This document shows, piece after piece, positions 22,505 through 32,209 of a stretch of 64,000 nucleotides of DNA; position 1 is the first letter of the stretch, and every line of letters begins with the position of its first letter. The position numbers and the translations under genes are program-made. The stretch lies in assembly GCA_026122225.1 (NCBI GenBank), contig JANEZZ010000793.1, positions 558,001 through 622,000 on the forward strand. Reading direction: 5' to 3'. The notes below the pieces were generated by a model. The model did not search any database and had not been told where the DNA came from. It worked only from the letters and a program-made list of their open reading frames with translations. The DNA comes from Heloderma charlesbogerti. Taxonomy: Eukaryota; Chordata; Lepidosauria; Squamata; Helodermatidae.

Positions 22505-22661
22505 CAGTGGAGGCTGGTGGCTCCAAAGTCAGTGGGGCAGTGAATCTGCTCCAGGTTTCAGTCAGAACCAGTTTGCACCTTGGATAGCTCCTTCAGAGTT
22601 CTGACTGAAACCTGGAGTGGATTCACCACCCCACTGACATTGGAGCCACCAGCCTCCACTG
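22505..22661. mobile_element. Complete hAT-like fold-back MITE, family H copy 1
   Basis: The element is almost entirely inverted repeat: CAGTGGAGGCTGGTGGCTCC on the left, GGAGCCACCAGCCTCCACTG on the right, with further complementary arms inward (AGTCAGAAC / GTTCTGACT). Flanking octamers CTCAATGG (22497-22504) and CCCAATGG (22662-22669) differ at one base, supporting an 8-bp duplication. Copies or pieces occur at 7.48 and 61.87 kb. Confidence 0.85.
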
Positions 22662-24373
22662 CCCAATGGCTTCTTGTAACTGTGCAGTTGTGCTAAAATA
22701 GCTGGAGCATGCATTCCGGCAGTAACAATCACACATGTAACTTGTGCATGCAACACTACCAGTTCTATAAGTAAACAGTGCACACCGGAGTAGTAGATTG
22801 CCCTGGCCTCATTGTTGCTAACATTGTCGCTAACTAGCATTGTTGCTAACAGAGAAGGAGGAAAAAGTGCTTTTCAAAGTATCTTGCTCATCATTCAAAA
22901 GAGGTTTTCTGTTTTCTGCAAGAATGTGGGGGGGGGGATGATTTTCCAGGGTTCTTAATCATGTGGAGAGCCTCCACAGATACTCTCTCCTCAGATCGTC
23001 AGCCTCTCCATGTGTACAGGGTGAGGGATGCGACACCAGAGGGGGCAGGGAAGGAGAGCTCCTCTCCTCTCATGTTTGTTCAACACAGGAGGAAGAACAT
23101 CTGAAGAGGCTATAGTCACTTCCCCAGAGGTTCCAGCCACTTCCACTTCATCAACCAGTTCTTCTCTAGGTTGAGTGCATACCAACAAACATGAATAGTG
23201 AAGGCACAGAGCCTGAGGATACAGATTATAACCCATCTGGGCCTTGACTGATCCTATGTGTGCAAGTAGGTTTAAACACAAGAGAGTCTTGATTCTGACT
23301 GGGCTCCACTGGAGGCAAGGGCAAGCTAGAGGATGAACAACAATCCCACTGGTACAGTCAAACTGACGAGGTCCCACAGTTCTGCATCAGCAGTGATTGA
23401 GAGCCAGGGCTAAACGCTGGATCTTTCACAACCCCGTGACTCATAGCCCCAGGGTGGAGAGCGCACCATAGACAGTCAACCTTATTGTTCTGTGCACATC
23501 AAAATAAACAGGGTCATTTTTCAACATGAAAACCAAAAAAAGAAAAGAAGTCAACAAATTAGAATTTGTTCTGCTTGTTAATAAGGAGGGCTGCATAAAT
23601 CTTTGGGAATTGAGGGATGTGTAAATCTTTGGGAATTGAGACTCCCTTGGAAGGAAAAAACCAAACAAAACCAAATCATGTTTTATCACCTAAGCTCAGA
23701 GAAACTCATGCCTATTCCATCAGTGGTTTTTTCCCCTATTATTTTTGACTTGATATTCTTAATTTTCATCTTCATAAGGACTTTTGGGGGCAGTTTGTTT
23801 GTTTGTTTGTTTGTTTGCTTTCGGGGGGGTGCCCTGATGCTCTCAGCTGGTCCTCATCTTCCTCACCATAAGACCCTTAGTCTGACCCAGCACTGCTCTT
23901 ACTACAAAGAGCTTTGCTGGATAAAACCGAAGTCCTATCTGTTCTAGCATCCTGTTTCCCACAGTGGCCAACCAGGCGGAGAATAAAGCTATCAGTGGTT
24001 ACTAGTTGTGACGGCTATATGTTGCCTGTGTCGGAAAGTCTGGTGTGACTTACAGCAGAGTTGCCTTATATACAGAAAGCATGGCAACACAGCATTTTGT
24101 ATTAAAGGCAATAAACGCAGGCTAGAGCCAGTTTAAAAGACGTTCAAATCAACGTACTTTATTAGTGCTTTTCTACACATCATCAGAGAAGGCTAACACT
24201 GTTTACTACAAGCACCCCCTAAAGCTGGGTGCATGAGTGTAACTGAGCAAAGGCATATGGTTACTTGCTTCATCTGCGGAGAAACAATAGTGGTGGTAAG
24301 AGTAGTAGATTCCACTGCCTACTTGCTCACCCGCTTTCTGTCTGTTATGCAAGCAACAGGTAACAATGATAAG
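22662..24373. other. Mostly unassigned; TTTG tract and small Y fragment
   Basis: Contains (TTTG)n at 23796-23818 and, at about 23905-23975, a degenerate piece like the start of family Y (GCTTTGCTGGATAAAACCG, CCACAGTGGCCAACCAGGC). No gene recognised. Confidence 0.5.
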
Positions 24374-24862
24374 AACGTAAGAAGAGCCATGCTGGATCAG
24401 ACCAAGGGTCTGGCTAGTCCAGCATTCTGTTCACACAGTGGCCAACCAACTGCCCACAGGAAACCCACAAGCAGGACATGAGTGCAACAGTACCCCCGCC
24501 CATGTTCCCCAGCAACTGGAGTACATAAGCATACTGCCTCTGATACTGGAGGGAGCATACAGCCATCAGGACTAGTAGCCTTCTCCTCCCTGAATTTGTC
24601 CAATCCCAAAGCCATCTAAATTGATGACTATCACTGTGGAAGTGAATTCCATAGTTCAACTAAGCTGTGTGTGAAGAAGCCCTTCCTTTTATCTGTCCTG
24701 AATCTCCCACCAATCTGCTTCATGGGATGAACCCATTGGTATTTGGGTTCTAGTGTTATGAGAGAGGGAGAAAAATGTCTCTCTATCCACTTTCTCTACA
24801 CTATGCATAATTTTGTACACCTCTATTATGTCTCCCCTTACTCACCTTTTTTCTAAGCTAAC
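24374..24862 (-). mobile_element. CR1-like LINE 3' end, family Y copy 3
   Basis: The longest and least interrupted Y copy: AAGAGCCATGCTGGATCAGA, CCAGCATTCTGTTCACACAG, TGTGTGAAGAAGCCCTTCC, GAGAGAGGGAGAAAAATG and a terminal CTCTATTATGTCTCCCC. It serves as the empty-site reference for the CR1 insertion in copy 2. Minus-strand frames are broken. Confidence 0.65.
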
Positions 24863-24867
24863 CAATG

Positions 24868-24990
24868 AGGAGGAGCAGCAGCAGCAAAAACAGCTGGCGA
24901 CAATGGTGGTAAAAAGGCAGTGTCCCTGAGAAAGGGAGCCCAATGAAGGTGTCTTGCCCAAGGGCCCCTCAAAAACCTGAAGCCAGCACT
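24868..24990 (-). mobile_element. Family B hAT-like MITE fragment, reverse orientation
   Basis: GAGGAGGAGCAGCAGC, CTGGCGACAATGGTGG and GGGCCCCTCAAAAACCTG are complements of family B landmarks at 11.34 and 26.84 kb. Only about a third of the element is present. Confidence 0.5.
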
Positions 24991-26341
24991 GCCCAGGACA
25001 GAAACATGTCAGCATATTTGGAAGGCCCTCAGTTACTCTTAAAATATTACACCTGTTCCAATGTGATATCCCCGACCCTAGAGGAAATCCAATTTGTAAC
25101 CATGTTATCGCACAGAAATACCGGGGATAGATGGTTGTGCGTGTGCATGTGCGTGCGTGTGCATGTGTGTGTGGTGGGAAGATGGATCAGGATATTTGCA
25201 GCTTGCAAGTATTTATTCTCTCCTTCTATTTTGTGTTGCTCTTTCCATAGCCTACTTGGCTAGTTTATTCCTTCTCGTGCACTTTTTAATTAAAGCCAAT
25301 TGCTGAACATTCATAAAATACACAATCAGTATTCCGATGACTGCAGAGAGATGTGCAGCCCTGTTTTTTCTGCACGATGAAAGAAGTTTCACCAAATACT
25401 GCAGCGTCTGGTCTCGTTTTTGTTCTTTGCATTTTGATACAGGCCTTTGTAAGGTCAATGACTCTTTTAAAAGTAAGGAAAACATGGATACATGCCCAGC
25501 TTATATCCTGCTGACAGTGCAGTTCTCTGAAGCATGTACAGGACACGGCTACAAAAAGAAAAGCGGGGGGGGGACACAAGTTCTGCAATCTGTTATGCTG
25601 TATTTAATGGTACATTTAAAGCTATAAACCTTATCCAGACATTTGTAAACCATACAAATATGCTGGATGCTGCTATACAGCAACAATCTTCCTAAACAAG
25701 AGTATAAACGACATCTGTGGGTCTGGTACTCATGCTAACGAAAGATAATGAGCTACTATCCTTGAACCACTTCCTCCTGAGTAGCCCCATGACTTAAAAA
25801 AATAAAAATGGGACAGAAAACCAGCACAGCTGCCATTGTATTATATGGCTCTGAATCTAGATGTGTAGAGGGAAACATGGCAGCACATGTAGAACCTTGA
25901 GCTGTTTGGTTTGTTTGCACTTGATCTAGAACAGAGTAGATTTCTAGGCCTCATTGTTATGAATGTTTCTAGTCCTCATACTTATTTAAAAAATTACCCT
26001 TTATCAATATACAAAACAGTTTCCAGATTATACAAATGATTAGTCACTCTGATTCTCAATGAAAATATATTAATAAGAAATCTACCTGCAGGGCTACATG
26101 GATGCAACTGGACCTCAGAAGACAGATTAGTAAGTAATAAATATGAATTGATTGCTGGACATCAGTGGCATCACACACAGTAAATCACATCCTTGTATTT
26201 GGGTTAATTAATCTAGAATAGACACTACCTTTTGGTTCCATACTCATGAGCACTAACTCATGGCTTTACCCTTAAAAATATATTTCAACAGTAAAGGGGG
26301 TGTTTTAACTTTAATCAGTAAGAAGGTTTCCAATCATCCAA
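24991..26341. other. No recognised feature apart from a GT/GC microsatellite
   Basis: A degenerate GT/GC tract lies at 25137-25172. No gene domain or transposon terminus was identified in the remaining AT-rich sequence. Confidence 0.5.
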
Positions 26342-26689
26342 TGCAGGGTGGGGAGGAACGTCAGAGGTGATCTTCACCTCCTCGTCCTCCCACCCTGCAT
26401 ATTTTGCTGGACAGGCTTTTTAGCCCGTCCAGTGATGGCACTTCAGAGCGGGAGGGAAAGAAGCTGGAGGAGGCTCAAGACAGCTCATATCCTGGCCACT
26501 CCAGTCTCCTCACCTCCCACCAGAACACTCCCTTTTTCCTCTCTCCAAGGTCGCTTTTCTGACCTCCGCGGGCAGCCAGCATGGTTCTTCTTTCCATGCT
26601 GGCTGCGAGAGGGTGGGGGAGGGGGGTCGGATCTCCAACTCCCCGTTCTGAGGTTGGAGACACTGTCTAGGGGCCATAGGATTGTGCCC
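26342..26689. mobile_element. Truncated Harbinger-like MITE, family C copy 3
   Basis: The right end GGGGCCATAGGATTGTGCCC matches copies C1 and C2. The left end is not recognisable, so it is truncated or rearranged. Internal short inverted repeats (CAGGGTGGG / CCCACCCTG at 26344-26395) are present. Confidence 0.5.
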
Positions 26690-26836
26690 TACATACAGCA
26701 GGATATTAAGAGGTCTTAATAAAACATCAATTTTAAGTCATCTCAAATAAGCATCTTTAGAGGGAAAGGACTGAGACGTTTTATGACAGCCATTTATTTT
26801 GGCAACTATTGTGAATTTTAGCAAAATTAATATTGT

Positions 26837-27183
26837 CAGCTCTAGGTTTTTGGGCAAGACATCCTCCATAGGCCCCCTCCTTCAGCAAGTGTACCTTCTC
26901 ACCACCATTGTCACCAGCTGCTGCTGCTTCTCATCCTCCATGTCATCATCACTATCACTTGCTTGCTTGACAGGCAGAGAACCAGTGAGCAAGCAGGCAG
27001 TGGCGTCTACTGGTCCTCTTTCTCACCACCACCACTGTCTGGGCCAGAGCAAGAGGCAGGTGAACCAGCAGGCTGCAACAGTGAAGAGGAGGAGCAATTC
27101 CAGAGGACTTTTGTCAAGGGGCCCCTGCTGAGGTCTGGCCCTGAGCAAGTGCCCAACTTTGCCTACCCTTGACACCGGCCCTG
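26837..27183 (+). mobile_element. hAT-like MITE, family B copy 2
   Basis: It starts CAGCTCTAGGTTTTTGGGC and ends TTGACACCGGCCCTG, parallel to B1. The internal CCATTGTCACCAGCTGCTGC and GAGGAGCAATTCCAGAGG blocks are shared. No clear 8-bp duplication. Bases 27184-27654 hold nothing assignable. Confidence 0.65.
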
Positions 27184-27654
27184 GTAATGAACTTATTACC
27201 TGATTATTTGGAATATCAATTTGTTAAACAAAAGGGGGGAATACAATTAATGTCCACAGTATAATCTCCCCAGCCAAAATGAAGCAAAGAAGAACCGCAC
27301 TTGCAAAGACCCTATTTCATGGATGTGAAGCACATATTGACAAATAACAGATGATCTTTGAAAAGAAGAAATTGGAGTGATGAAACCTTGCATATGGTCT
27401 GAACTGTTAGATGTCTGTGAGTATGGAGTGAGAGCGAGGACTGAGACAGATGAGAGATGGAGATCTTTCATAGGCATATGCCCAAAATGGCTTAGGCGAA
27501 AAATAAATAAGATAAATAAACATCTGTGATAGGAGTGATAGAATTTTAGGATCCATAAACAGGAAGGTGTTGTCTCATGTCTAGTTGCTGCCTCTGGACT
27601 GTATCACTTTGAACTGCAGGTGGGGACTGCTCAGATGATGGAACATTCCTTTTA

Positions 27655-27860
27655 CACAGGGCTTTTCCAGATTAGGATTTACTGAGGAATCACCAGGGCC
27701 CATTCACTTAGATTTCATGGGTGATCCAGACTTCATCGTCCTTCTGTAATCTGCCTGTGTTTTCCCAGCAGTCTCCCAACGTTTTGCTTAAAGCAGAAAA
27801 TCCGTTAAAGAGGGAAAGAGCAGAACAGCTGCACATTTTCTTTGATGGTGTGGACAGTCA
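27655..27860. repeat. Repeat family L, copy 1
   Basis: GGGCTTTTCCAGATTAGG, GTGTTTTCCCAGCAG and CCGTTAAAGAGGGAAAGAGC parallel a longer copy at 38998-39330. Probably a non-autonomous DNA element; its ends are not defined. Confidence 0.45.
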
Positions 27861-27899
27861 AATGCAGAATGGAAGCAGGGCAGGAGGAGTTCTCCCACC

Positions 27900-28620
27900 T
27901 ATTTGAAGATGTCCTCTATTTGATGGGCTGTCCAGTCCAAGTCTGGTTTAAAGATAAAACCCGAAGAAGGGAGAGCAGCAGGGGCCTTGAAGTTGCCTAT
28001 CCACAGGTAGCACCTGGACAGCAGACTGAGCAGGCATACAGGTCATCTGGTCAGTCTTCCAAACTATGGTGAGATGTCGGCTTTCTTCACACCAGGCTTT
28101 TATCCTGCGACTGAGATTGCTTCTTCACAGAAGTTTGCGGGCTCTTTACATGACACCGTGTCCCTCCTGGGTGTCCCCTGCAGTAAATGCCCTTTGTTCC
28201 TTTTTTAAATAGATCACAGATAATAACCTATCAAATTACCCCGTTGTGTTCCACTTGAGTTCCCTCCATGAAAAGAGGAGAAGTGGCAAGAAGAGGACTG
28301 AGATCAATGAAAGATAATGGAAGACTCAGACACAGAGAGAAGGGCGGGGGGGAAGGGGAAGGGAAAGAGGAAGCGGGTGAAAAATGGAGTTGTGATCCTA
28401 CATTTAAAACGGAAGCAAAAAGCCCTGTTTTAAATGCAAGATTTTAGGCTGGTGTAGAGATGCCCCTATTATATTTCCATTTAAATTATAGTTATTATTT
28501 CCAAATTTGCATCTGTCCATATAAATTTGCATATGCATATGTTATGCAGATTAGTATCCTCTTTTGTCCTCTTTTTTTGGTGATATAATTTCTCTTTTTT
28601 TGGCAATGCATGTTTCCACC
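27900..28620. mobile_element. DNA-transposon family E, copy interrupted by element D1
   Basis: The left part (GGGCTGTCCAGTCCAAGTCT, CACCTGGACAGCAGACTGAG, TGGTGAGATGT) and right part (TTCCATTTAAATTATAG, TTGCATATGCATATG, TCCTCTTTTTTTGGTG) are joined without a break in the copy at 50565-50940. There GGTGAGATGT runs directly into ATTGTATTTCTATTTAAATT. Element D1 fills the gap at 28077-28467. Non-coding. Confidence 0.7.
28077..28467. mobile_element. Non-autonomous DNA transposon, family D copy 1
   Basis: Inverted ends CACACCAGGCTTTTATCC (left) and GATTTTAGGCTGGTGT (right) bound about 390 bases. A GA-rich run occupies the third quarter and TTTAAAAC.. / ..GTTTTAAA arms lie near the right end. It is inserted in a family E element. 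Flanking TGAGATGT and AGAGATGC agree at 6 of 8 bases, suggestive of hAT. It is the uninterrupted reference for copy D2. Confidence 0.65.
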
Positions 28621-29824
28621 CTAACCCCAATTCTCATAACAAACATCAAGGCCTGAGCCTCCACCACGCCACACACAATTATACATTGCTGACAGCAGGC
28701 CTAGTATCAGGGGCCACAAATGATGCCTTCCTCGCCCTCCCCTGTGAGAGGCTGTGCCCCAGTGGAAATTTGGCTAGCCTGGCAACTCTGCCTGAGAGTC
28801 ATTGTGGCATTCCCGAAGGAAGTGGGAGCTGGCTGTCACATGCAGTTCATGAGCCCAAGCCATAAAAGGAAAAATATAAAGCTCACCAAGAACAGAAGGA
28901 TGGTGATGGCTGAAGGAGAAGACCAGGAGTCCTGTGTGTGAAGCCGTACAGCAGACAGGCAAGTTTTGTTTTGAAGGACTATAGGAGGAGATTAGAATTA
29001 GAGACAAACTAATTGACCCTGGGACAATATATGAGAAAAGCATCAGCCTCTCTGGTGAGCCAGCTATTTCATTTCAGGCCAAGCTGGAAAATATTTACCT
29101 TCCTCAAAGAGTTTGGGGACACTAAACCAACTCTGAGAGGCATTATCTTGAATAGTTTATCACATCCCTTTAAATAATCTTTCACCCAATGCTGGGCCTC
29201 TATTTTAATCACCCACATTGTCCCAGACTGATGCTATGGCAAGGGCATTGTAGGAAATTAAAATGGCAGCTCACTGGTTCCCAGCTGTTTGACATTGCCT
29301 CCTGTTTCTGCTGCCACTGCCACCAAGTTATATTTGGCACAGGGACCCCCTGATTTGGGGGGGGGGGCTACCAGAGGGCACCTTGCTGAGGCCCATCCTC
29401 AAATCTAGAGTCAGCCTTAACTGAAGGCCCTACTTTCATAAATGTATTCATTTACTTTGCAGCTACCTTCTTTTCACCAACTCAAAAGCCAGAATGCTTG
29501 TTCTTTAGTTTAAAGATATACTAGAAAAACAGAATTTTCCTACCACAGGTTATCAGCTTTTCAACAAATACCACAGCCGCTGCCCTGTGTGCGAGAGAGA
29601 GAAATGGCACATTATTGCCTTTCTTTCTTTTCGTTTGTTGCCTTTATCCCTGGGTGCATCCAATTAGGATTCTTCCTAAACTCCATCAAGACAATTACAA
29701 ATATATTGCAGATTTAGTGGAGGTGTGGGGGAGATGCATCATCCCCAACTTTTTCTCCCCCACCTCCCTTTTTGTTTTGCTTACCATCCAGCCTGATAAT
29801 GAGATCTGGAGAACCTGAAGCATG
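28621..29824. other. No recognised feature
   Basis: No gene, repeat family or terminus identified. Short open frames (for example 28720-28941) have no known domain. Confidence 0.5.
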
Positions 29825-29908
29825 TTCATGACTTTGGGCTTCTTCAAACATTGCTTTTATCCTGCTATTGAGGTTGCTCACTCACAGAAGTTTGCAGGCC
29901 CTTTAGAT

Positions 29909-30385
29909 CAGGGGTCCCCAACCCCCGGGCCATGGACCAGTACCAGTCCATGGCCTGTTATGAACCGGGCCACGTGGGGGGGTGTGAAACACCCTTACCT
30001 TGGGTCCGTGGGGGTCCGCAGGGGGGGAGGGGATCCGTCCCTCCCTCCTGGAATCCTCACCGGCCCCGGCCAGCTCCACTCCGTGGCATGTCTGTTGCAC
30101 CAAGTCTGCAGAGCTGCCAGCTGGCTCTGGCCACTGGCGGACTTCCGGCCGCTGGGACGCAAATGGCGTCCACATAGCGGATGCCATTTGCGTCCCTGTT
30201 CTTCAAGTAATAGGCTACGTAAATCTTTATGTAGCCTGTTACTGCAAAGAACAGGGATGCAAATGGCGTCCGTGTAGCATCCCAGCAGCCGGAAGTCTGC
30301 CCGTGAAGCCACCGCCCCCCTGGTCTGTGGAAAAATTGTCTCCCACGAGACCGGTCCCTGGTGCAAAAAAGGTTGGGGACCGCTG
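29909..30385. mobile_element. Complete hAT-like MITE, family M, with TACGTA hairpin
   Basis: Inverted ends CAGGGGTCCCCAACC and GGTTGGGGACCGCTG are flanked by a perfect 8-bp duplication CTTTAGAT (29901-29908 and 30386-30393). The second arm layer GGGCCATGGACCAGTACC / GAGACCGGTCCCTGGTGC resembles ends of known vertebrate hAT MITEs. The interior at about 30165-30265 holds GACGCAAATGGCGTCC-type repeats and the hairpin AATAGGCTACGTAAATC with its near complement, modules also found in family P. Non-coding; frames over 100 codons here are GC-driven. Confidence 0.9.
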
Positions 30386-30499
30386 CTTTAGATGACATCA
30401 TGAACCTCCAGGGTGTCTCCTGCACTAAATGACCTTTATTCAATTGTTTAAAAGATTGGAGGTCATGAGCTATTAAATTACTGCACTTGTGTTCCGCTT

Positions 30500-30556
30500 G
30501 AATCATAGAATAGTAGGGTTGGAAGGGCCTACAAGGCCATCAAGTCCAACCCCCAT
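30500..30556 (-). mobile_element. CR1 3' terminal fragment inside element D2
   Basis: AATCATAGAATAGTAGGGTT to AAGTCCAACCCCC is a reversed CR1 terminus of under 60 bases. D1 lacks it at the equivalent point, so it is an insertion later than the D family spread. Confidence 0.8.
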
Positions 30557-31032
30557 GAGTTCCCTATGTGAAAAAGGAAACACCTCAAGAAGAGGAGCTA
30601 GATCAATGAAACATATGGAAGACTCAGATAAGGGGGAGAAGGAGGAGGAAAGGGGAGGGCGGAAAGGAAGCGTGTGTAAAGGGCGTCCATTGTGATCCTG
30701 CATTTAAAACAGAAGCAGAAAGCCCTGTTTTAAATGCGGGATTTTAGGCTGGTGTAGAGATGCTCTTTGTGACATTTTTTCTTGGTCTTAATAAGGATTA
30801 CTATACTATGGCTTTTGGAGGTTTTCTTATGGACCAGCATGGATGATACTTTTGTTTATCATGTCCATGATCAAATATACCATCTGCCAACAACACCTGC
30901 ATTTCTTTTCTTGACTCTCCCTGCCTGCCTTGAGTTCGCCTTTAATTCCTTTATCATCTTAAAGGTCTTACCATCTCCCTGGCTGATTTCATGCTGCTCA
31001 TATATTTGGAAACGTTTTAAAAAATGCCTTTA

Positions 31033-31122
31033 GGTTGCAATCCTATGCACACTGACCTGGGAGTAAGCCCCATTGAACTCAATGGGACTCAGTCCTAAGT
31101 TGACATGCATAGCATTGCACTG
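31033..31122. mobile_element. Short palindromic MITE (AATCCTATGCA ends)
   Basis: GGTTGCAATCCTATGCAC at the left and GCATAGCATTGCAC at the right are imperfect complements around CCATTGAACTCAATGG. Similar ends occur at 31838-31963, in family C, and at 61266-61352. Bases 31123-31582 show nothing else. Confidence 0.6.
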
Positions 31123-31582
31123 TTAGCATGCCCAAAAGTTAAGGGCATCATTTTTGTCATGTCTTTTTCTTCCTCTTCATCCTCTTCCTTCTCCTCTTCT
31201 TGCTTCTTCCATTTACAGGTGTACATGCTGCACAAAAATCAACACTGGCTGGATGCTAAGATACACATCAAATGATAGCATTAAATAATATCAGATTCTT
31301 ATGCCAGACTTAGTTATGTTCTCATCTTGAGGTTAAGTATTCTGTGTTAATATCTTGCTATGTTTTGTTACTGGTGCCAAAGCCATGTGAAAATTCTGTC
31401 AGTGGCCATATGTATTTTATGTCTACTTTTGTACGTAGTTAGTCTCACCTCACACGTTCTGCAATATCTCAATGACATGTCTAGCTATATTCCTAAATGC
31501 TGGCGATACGCAAAAGTACCTCTATATAATCAATTAGTCCATGAATTCATTAGAGAGCAGACAGTTAATCAACTAAGGTCGG

Positions 31583-31836
31583 TGGGAGAGCCAGTGTAGT
31601 GTAGTGGTGAGAGTGATGGACTGGGAGCCGGGAGATCCGGGTTCTTGTCCCCACTTGGCCATGGAAGCTCACTGGGTGACTTTGGGCCAGTCACAGACTC
31701 TCAGCCCAACCTACCTCACAGGGTTGTTGTTGTGAGGATACAACGGTGGGGAGGAGGATAATGTAAGCCGCCTTGAGTTCCTTGCGAGAGGGAGAAAGGC
31801 GGGGTATAAATGCAATAAATAAATAAATAAATAAAT
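31583..31836 (+). mobile_element. tRNA-derived SINE with (TAAA)n tail
   Basis: Pol III box A TAGTGTAGTGG (31597-31607) and a box B-like GGGTTCTTGTCCCC (31639-31652) define a tRNA-like head. The body GGGTGACTTTGGGCCAGTCA, CCTACCTCACAGGGTTGTTG is shared with a copy at 58.55 kb. The end GGCGGGGTATAAATGCAATA is followed by AAAT/TAAA repeats. It resembles CORE/MIR-type squamate SINEs. Intact boxes suggest moderate age, but transcription cannot be judged. Confidence 0.85.
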
Positions 31837-31837
31837 C

Positions 31838-31963
31838 CTATGCATGTTTAGGCAGAACAAAGTCCTACAACTCCCAGCATGCCCCAGCAAGTATGTCTGG
31901 CTGGAGAACGCTGGGAGTTATAGGACTTCTTTTCTGTCTAAACATGCATAGGATTGCACCCTA
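31838..31963. mobile_element. Fold-back MITE with AATCCTATGCATGTTTA ends
   Basis: The left arm AATCCTATGCATGTTTAGGC and right arm TAAACATGCATAGGATTGC are near-perfect complements. An inner pair CTACAACTCCCAGCATGCC / GCTGGGAGTTATAGGAC extends the stem to almost the full length. The left end abuts the SINE tail. A related element is at 35.71 kb. Confidence 0.8.
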
Positions 31964-32209
31964 AAAGCTCCTTAACTGATCGACCATCCTCCTGATAACC
32001 AGTTAAGTCAGATGTCACACAAGAAAGAAAAAAAAGCAACAGATCTGCTTTGCAAGCCTTATTGATATTCTTGTAGGTCGACCTGCAAGATTTATTCTGA
32101 AAGTGATCTGGAGCCTGTTTAATGTCAAGGGCAGTTTTACTGCTGACATTACCCATACACCTAAACTCGAGGGGGGGTTGCTGTTGCTAATGCAGACTGA
32201 GCTCTGGCT

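Larger units (their letters stand above)
29825..30775. mobile_element. Family D copy 2, interrupted twice
   Basis: Follows D1 from the GCTTTTATCCTGCTATTGAG block to GATTTTAGGCTGGTGTAGAG, but is interrupted by a hAT-like element at 29909-30385 and a CR1 tail at about 30500-30556. Both points are continuous in D1 (CTTTACATGACACC; CACTTGAGTTCCCTCC). Divergence between D1 and D2 is moderate. Confidence 0.75.

Noticed and set aside
29909..30385. SPIN-type horizontally transferred hAT element
   Set aside because: The ends CAGGGGTCCCCAACC are hAT-like but do not match what I recall of SPIN termini, so I leave the family unnamed.
29822..30506. Several 120-150-codon overlapping frames
   Set aside because: They lie in the GC-rich hAT-like element M on both strands and reflect composition only.
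31583..31660. Functional tRNA gene
   Set aside because: Box A and B are present but there is no cloverleaf-compatible 3' half; sequence continues as a SINE body with a TAAA tail.
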